Made by a program: the position numbers and the translations under genes
The notes under the pieces: generated by a model
Told to the model about the DNA's origin: nothing
The model's database searches: none
Seen by the model: only the letters and a program-made list of their open reading frames with translations
Assembly: GCA_002110485.1 (NCBI GenBank)
Contig: MOWL01000067.1
Coordinates: 2,294,001 to 2,358,000, forward strand
DNA length: 64,000 nt
Direction of reading: 5' to 3'
Source of the DNA: Emergomyces orientalis
Taxonomy: Eukaryota; Ascomycota; Eurotiomycetes; Onygenales; Ajellomycetaceae
Shown here: in pieces, positions 60,059-64,000 of the stretch
Numbering within the stretch: position 1 is the stretch's first letter
Layout: each line of letters begins with the position of its first letter

Positions 60059-61122
60059 ATGCCTCCCAAACAGGTTCCACCTCCAGTAAAAACCCCACCC
60101 GTTCGCAAAGGCACAATTATAAAGCCAAGAAAAGAGACCAAGGCTCCTACCTCTTCCCCTTCCACCTCTTCCGTCTCCTCTCACCCCACATATGACGCCC
60201 CTTCAGCAGAAACACACGTAAAAACCAACCTCGGGAACAGGAAGTTCGATGCTGCGGAGTACACTAAATTCCTTGAAGAGCTATCCCACACAGCTTCCTC
60301 TCCCCATCCATCTTCCTCTCCAATTTCCGCTTCATCCTCCTCCAATAATGGAAAATCCTCCGTGTCATCTTCAGAGCCCTCCCCGGCAAATTCCGCATCA
60401 TCTTCTGCCTCCTCCTCCGGTGCCCGCACCGCGTCCTCCAGCTTTTTCCGCTCCCCCAGATTCCGTAAGGTCGCTTTCCGTTTGGGAGGATACAGCTTAC
60501 TCGCAGCGGGCGGCCTTATTTTACTCTCCGACCACCTCGTGCAGGTGATGTGGGTGAATGGCCCATCAATGACACCCTGCTTGAATCAAGGGTATGGAGA
60601 CACGCACCTCGTCAAGGACATGATATTGGTGAAGAAGTGGGAACCAGCGCGGAGCCTGAGGAGGGGGATGGTTGTTACGTTCCCGTGAGTATTTACTATA
60701 TATATATATCCCCGTATCTACATTCCCCCCCCCTCCCCTTATGAAACTCAAGTCAAGTGTGTCAACGAATCTAAAACAGCTCCCACATCAACCCCTCCCA
60801 AACCACCATTAAACGCATAATAGCTCTACCGGGCGACCGTGTTACACCGCGCAATCAGACCGAGAGCAGCGCGCAAATTGTCCCTTGGAACCACGTCTGG
60901 GTGGAAGGGGATGTAGCTGATGCAAAGAAGACAATGGACAGTAACACATACGGGCCCGTGTCAATGAGTTTGATATCGGGGCGGGTGATGTGTGTGCTGT
61001 GGCCGCGGATGAGGATGCTGAGGTGGGACGATTGGGCAAGGGAAGGCGGCGAGGGCGCCGCGAAAAGGTTGAGGGTTGAGGAGGACGCGGTGAAGATCGA
61101 GAAGCCGTATATTGGGGCATGA
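60059..61122 (+). CDS. imp2: Mitochondrial inner membrane protease subunit 2 (signal peptidase I family)
   Basis: Two exons, 60059-60684 and 60780-61122, 322 residues. One membrane segment (about 142-160, GYSLLAAGGLILLSDHL) precedes the S26 catalytic core: VNGPSMTPCLNQG with catalytic Ser170, then RGMVVTFPSHINPSQTTIKR with the Lys220 general base, IIALPGDRV, and VWVEGD then DSNTYGPVSMSLISGRVM, matching Imp2 rather than secretory Sec11. Imp1/Imp2 cleave intermembrane-space sorting signals, for example of cytochrome c1. The 130-residue N-terminal extension is Lys/Pro- then Ser-rich and is unusual, since Imp2 is normally 170-200 residues; an internal start cannot be excluded, but no better ATG exists before the membrane helix. 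The stop lies 440 bp from the convergent PH-domain gene. Confidence 0.9.
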
Positions 61123-61561
61123 ATGGTTTGCATGCTCAATTTTCAATTCGGTTAGTGAAGTATATATATTATACCATCTTCGTCTGTACATATATATTGT
61201 TATTACGGAAAAGGGAGTGTTTGGACTACTCTCTCCTATGGGTGAGCTCGGGGCTTGCATTTAACATTGACCTTTTTGGAGGGGTAGAGAAATTCCCCCG
61301 TGGATCTGTATTGATACAAATGAGATAAATGGCTAATGTACATTTATATACCGTAGGCAGTCGTTTCATGCTCATCATTCGTGAGAAATAGGAATTGCGG
61401 GATGAACCGATATTCCCTGAACGCGCAACCAAAACAACGCCATATTCCTGCAGCCTATCCATATAAATAAAAAGGTGGGACCCAAAAAGGAGAATAACAT
61501 ACTGGTCCCAGTATGGAATAACCAGATATAGAGAACCCCGAAGAAAAGAAAAAGGAGCGGG
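61123..61561. other. Intergenic between convergent imp2 and Spo71-like genes
   Basis: 439 bp of 3' flanking sequence from both genes; no motif or gene recognised. Confidence 0.6.
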
Positions 61562-64000
61562 TCACTGGTCCTTGGAAACAATCCGAACGTCCTCAAGCTG
61601 CTGCAGCCGATCGATCTCCGTTTCAATCGCCAACACCCACATATCTCGCTCAGCCCGACTCCTCGTTTTAAACACGATAGACCTACCAGGAACACCCAAG
61701 GTAGATACCTTCTTCCATTTCGTCCGCACTCCAGCCTCCCCTTGTTCCTGCTGGCTGCGGAACACCGTTTTCCGCGCATTTTGCCAGAGCACGAAGCACG
61801 TCGCTATATCCTCGTCCGACGACGTCCATCCGTCCGTGACATATAAACGAGGCGCAGAATGCTGACTTGGCAAGTTAGTATCGATGGTGTGGTTTTGGTA
61901 AAGGAGATCAGAGCCGGTTATTAGACCGCTGTATATGTAACAGTCGTGGAGATCTAGTACCCATTCGCGTTCATGATGGGTATGCGGCGTCTCTTCGCCA
62001 GAGAATTTACGAATCAGGCTCTGGAAGGTGAGAATTTGCCCTTCAGTGAGGATGACGTTGCAGGCGGTAAAAGTTGAGCGCCTTCGGGGCTTGCAATATA
62101 AATTACCAGACATCTAAGTTAAAAGTCAGTTCGATACGCGAAAATCATGATTGAATATGACGTAGGATGATCTGATGTTTACCTTGACCGCTCGACAACC
62201 TGAAATCCCACATATATTGAACAGCTCTGGGGATGTCTGTGCTTTAGATACCTCCCAGGATTGTGCAAATTGTCCGAACATGAATTCTTGGTCCTCAGTT
62301 ATATTTAGTTGTTCAAGGTTATGTCGGCGAACGGATTTCATAATGGCTACGTCTTCTCGTGTTCTCGCAGTCCAGTATCGAACAAGGTTCGAAAGCCGCT
62401 GAATCCACTCATCCCTTGTTTGCATATTATAGGCTCGAAATTTCACAACAAGCCCATCACTCATCACAAGCTCAAATGATCTGTTAGTTTGGGATTGAAG
62501 ATCGTCCTGTTCTGGTCCATTTCGTGGGGTACACTCTCGCGTTTCATCATGGAAATCAACATCGCCCCCGTTTACATGCGATTCTTCGGGAAAATAATGT
62601 TGATTCGCAACTCGGACTTCCAACACTTGGCATAGATTAAAATAGCCTTCGGCTCTTTCGAGATTTTCTAGATTCCTTCTGCTTTCGCGATACGCTTCAG
62701 CATCATGTTGTTCTCGACGGCGCCGGTCTGTTCTCGAAAGCCATGAGATTTCCCCATTCTGTAGGGGATAGGGATCAATGGAATAGATGATGGGGGCGTC
62801 CTTGGAAAGTTGAGACGCACTTGGAATATTAGACCCAACAATATTTGGTAACCTTGGCGGAGGCGGTGGGGTGGCCCTCCCTGGTCGACAGAAACAGAGA
62901 TACTGGTTCTGAACGTTGAAGTATAGGCGCCGAGAGTACGCTTTTCCTAGCCTTTGGCGCTTGCCTTTCTGGGAAGTAAGTAATATCAGGAATCCTTCGA
63001 TTGGTGGTGGTTCTTTTGTCACTTCTTCTCCTCCTTCTATTGGGTGCTTTAAACTCGTCGGGTAATGCCGTTTTGGTCGTAACTCCAGCTCATGGGAGGT
63101 CCTCATCGCTATTGTTCCATACATTCGTTCCTCGTTGGCTCCATGAACCCACTCCAGCCTATCGTACCTTCTCCAGGCCAAACCCATTTTCTCAGAACCC
63201 GGCCATACTTCAAAAATAGAAGCCCACTCTGGGCATTCTGACAACGTATCCATACAGGTTTTAACTATGCCAGCTGCAACCGCCCGTTCTTCTGCCATGG
63301 TCCTGAGGAGCCTCGAACACCCTTCATCATCGTCTGGATCAGTTTGAATCCGATCAATCTGTAAATGAGAAAAAGGGTGCTTGAGGAGCACGGAAATATC
63401 AAGATCAGGGACGTGAACTACAAGGTTCGTGGGACGTTGCCATCCAAGTGTCGTACGAAGAAACGTGTACCATTCCATCGAATGCGCCGCTGATTTCGCT
63501 CGCATGATAAACAACATGGTTCCCTCATGATTAGGGTGCCAAAGCACGATCGTTTTATCGAGAGAGGAAAACAGGTTAACCTTCGTAAACCCCAATGTGA
63601 GAGGAATCTCGCGGGATGAACTTCTTTTCACCTGTGAAACTTGTACTTGGGGAATTACTCTGGTTTTGTAGAGCTGTAGCGTAATAGGGGTATTCTCATC
63701 AGCTCCCTTACGGCACACAACAAGATATTCCCTCCACTTTTCGTAAATTCGGGTTTCTATTTTAATACTGTTGTTTTCACTAAAATCATTTGGTAGAGAC
63801 CGCATTTTTGTGGTATCAATCCGAACTAGCATCCGTTCTGCTCTAATGATTTCACCATCGCGGCCGGGTAGTAACCTTGGGCGTCGAGTACTTGCTCTCT
63901 CGCGGGTGCGTGGTTTCTGTGATTCTACGCGTCGTTGTGTATCAACAGCAGTTGATCCATCCTGTTGGAATCGAACCATTCCTGAGGCGACATTACTTAG
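61562..64000 (-). CDS. PH-domain protein, Spo71/Mug56-like (5' partial)
   Basis: Minus strand; the frame is open to the right edge (reading LSNVASGMVRFQQDG at the edge), so the N-terminus is probably missing, although a Met at 63979 could be a start. Exons: edge to 62183 and 62113-61562, about 796 visible codons. The segment AERMLVRIDTTKMRSLPNDF then IYEKWREYLVVCRKG looks like the Spo7_2_N region followed by a first PH domain (WHPNHEGTMLFIMRAKS, then AAHSMEWYTFLRTTLGW). A second split PH domain contains EGFLILLTSQKGKRQRLGKA, RRLYFNVQNQYLCFC and FELVMSDGLVVKFRAY then RDEWIQRLSNLV. The last exon adds a third PH-like piece (RSIVFKTRSRAERDMWVLAI). In yeast, double-PH Spo71 acts with Vps13 in prospore-membrane growth. 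The assignment to Spo71 rests on architecture and is moderate; PH-domain content is firm. Confidence 0.83.

Overview
The window looks like nuclear chromosomal DNA of a filamentous ascomycete of class Eurotiomycetes. I would place it in Onygenales (Ajellomycetaceae-like), but the species cannot be read from sequence alone. The evidence is the short GT-AG introns (about 50-140 nt, with fungal TGCTAAT/CTAAC-type branch sites), gene families with Eurotiomycete-type sequence (NsdD, Mbp1, Prm10, Gsh1, VIT-vWA protein), no operons, long untranslated leaders with pyrimidine tracts on the coding strand, and about one gene per 4.6 kb. I found no transposase, reverse transcriptase, CRISPR array, rRNA or convincing tRNA.

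Layout: (1) 1-6.4 kb: 5' part of phosphatidylserine decarboxylase 2 (minus, runs off the left edge), then a 4.8 kb divergent intergenic region. (2) 6.4-19.8 kb: a three-exon gene for a linalool dehydratase/isomerase-like protein (plus), converging on PRM10 (minus), followed on the minus strand by an ankyrin-repeat protein and an unnamed Gln/Pro/Ser-rich protein. (3) 19.8-25.2 kb: a long pyrimidine-rich leader/promoter for the unnamed gene, then non-coding DNA that contains a GC-rich, strongly self-complementary island (23.63-24.0 kb) which I propose as a structured RNA gene. (4) 25.2-33 kb: MBP1 (minus), divergent from the complex I subunit NDUFB7/B18 (plus), then glutamate-cysteine ligase (plus, seven exons, the first coding exon only 11 nt). 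(5) 34.3-41.4 kb: a VIT-vWA protein whose C-terminal part resembles an R-SNARE motif (minus), and the GATA factor NsdD (minus). (6) 41.4-56.9 kb: a 15.5 kb stretch with no supportable gene, upstream of nsdD. (7) 56.9-64 kb: GNAT acetyltransferase (minus) divergent from a macro-domain protein (plus), IMP2-type mitochondrial inner membrane peptidase (plus), and a PH-domain Spo71-like protein (minus, runs off the right edge).

Functionally this is a mixed set of housekeeping genes (phospholipid synthesis, glutathione synthesis, complex I, mitochondrial protein maturation) and cell-cycle or developmental regulators (Mbp1, NsdD, Prm10, Spo71-like). There is no biosynthetic cluster. The parts most worth a second look are the structured RNA candidate, the SNARE-like segment of the VIT-vWA protein, the fungal LDI-like enzyme, and the 15.5 kb region in front of nsdD with its TGTACTGTACA palindromes.
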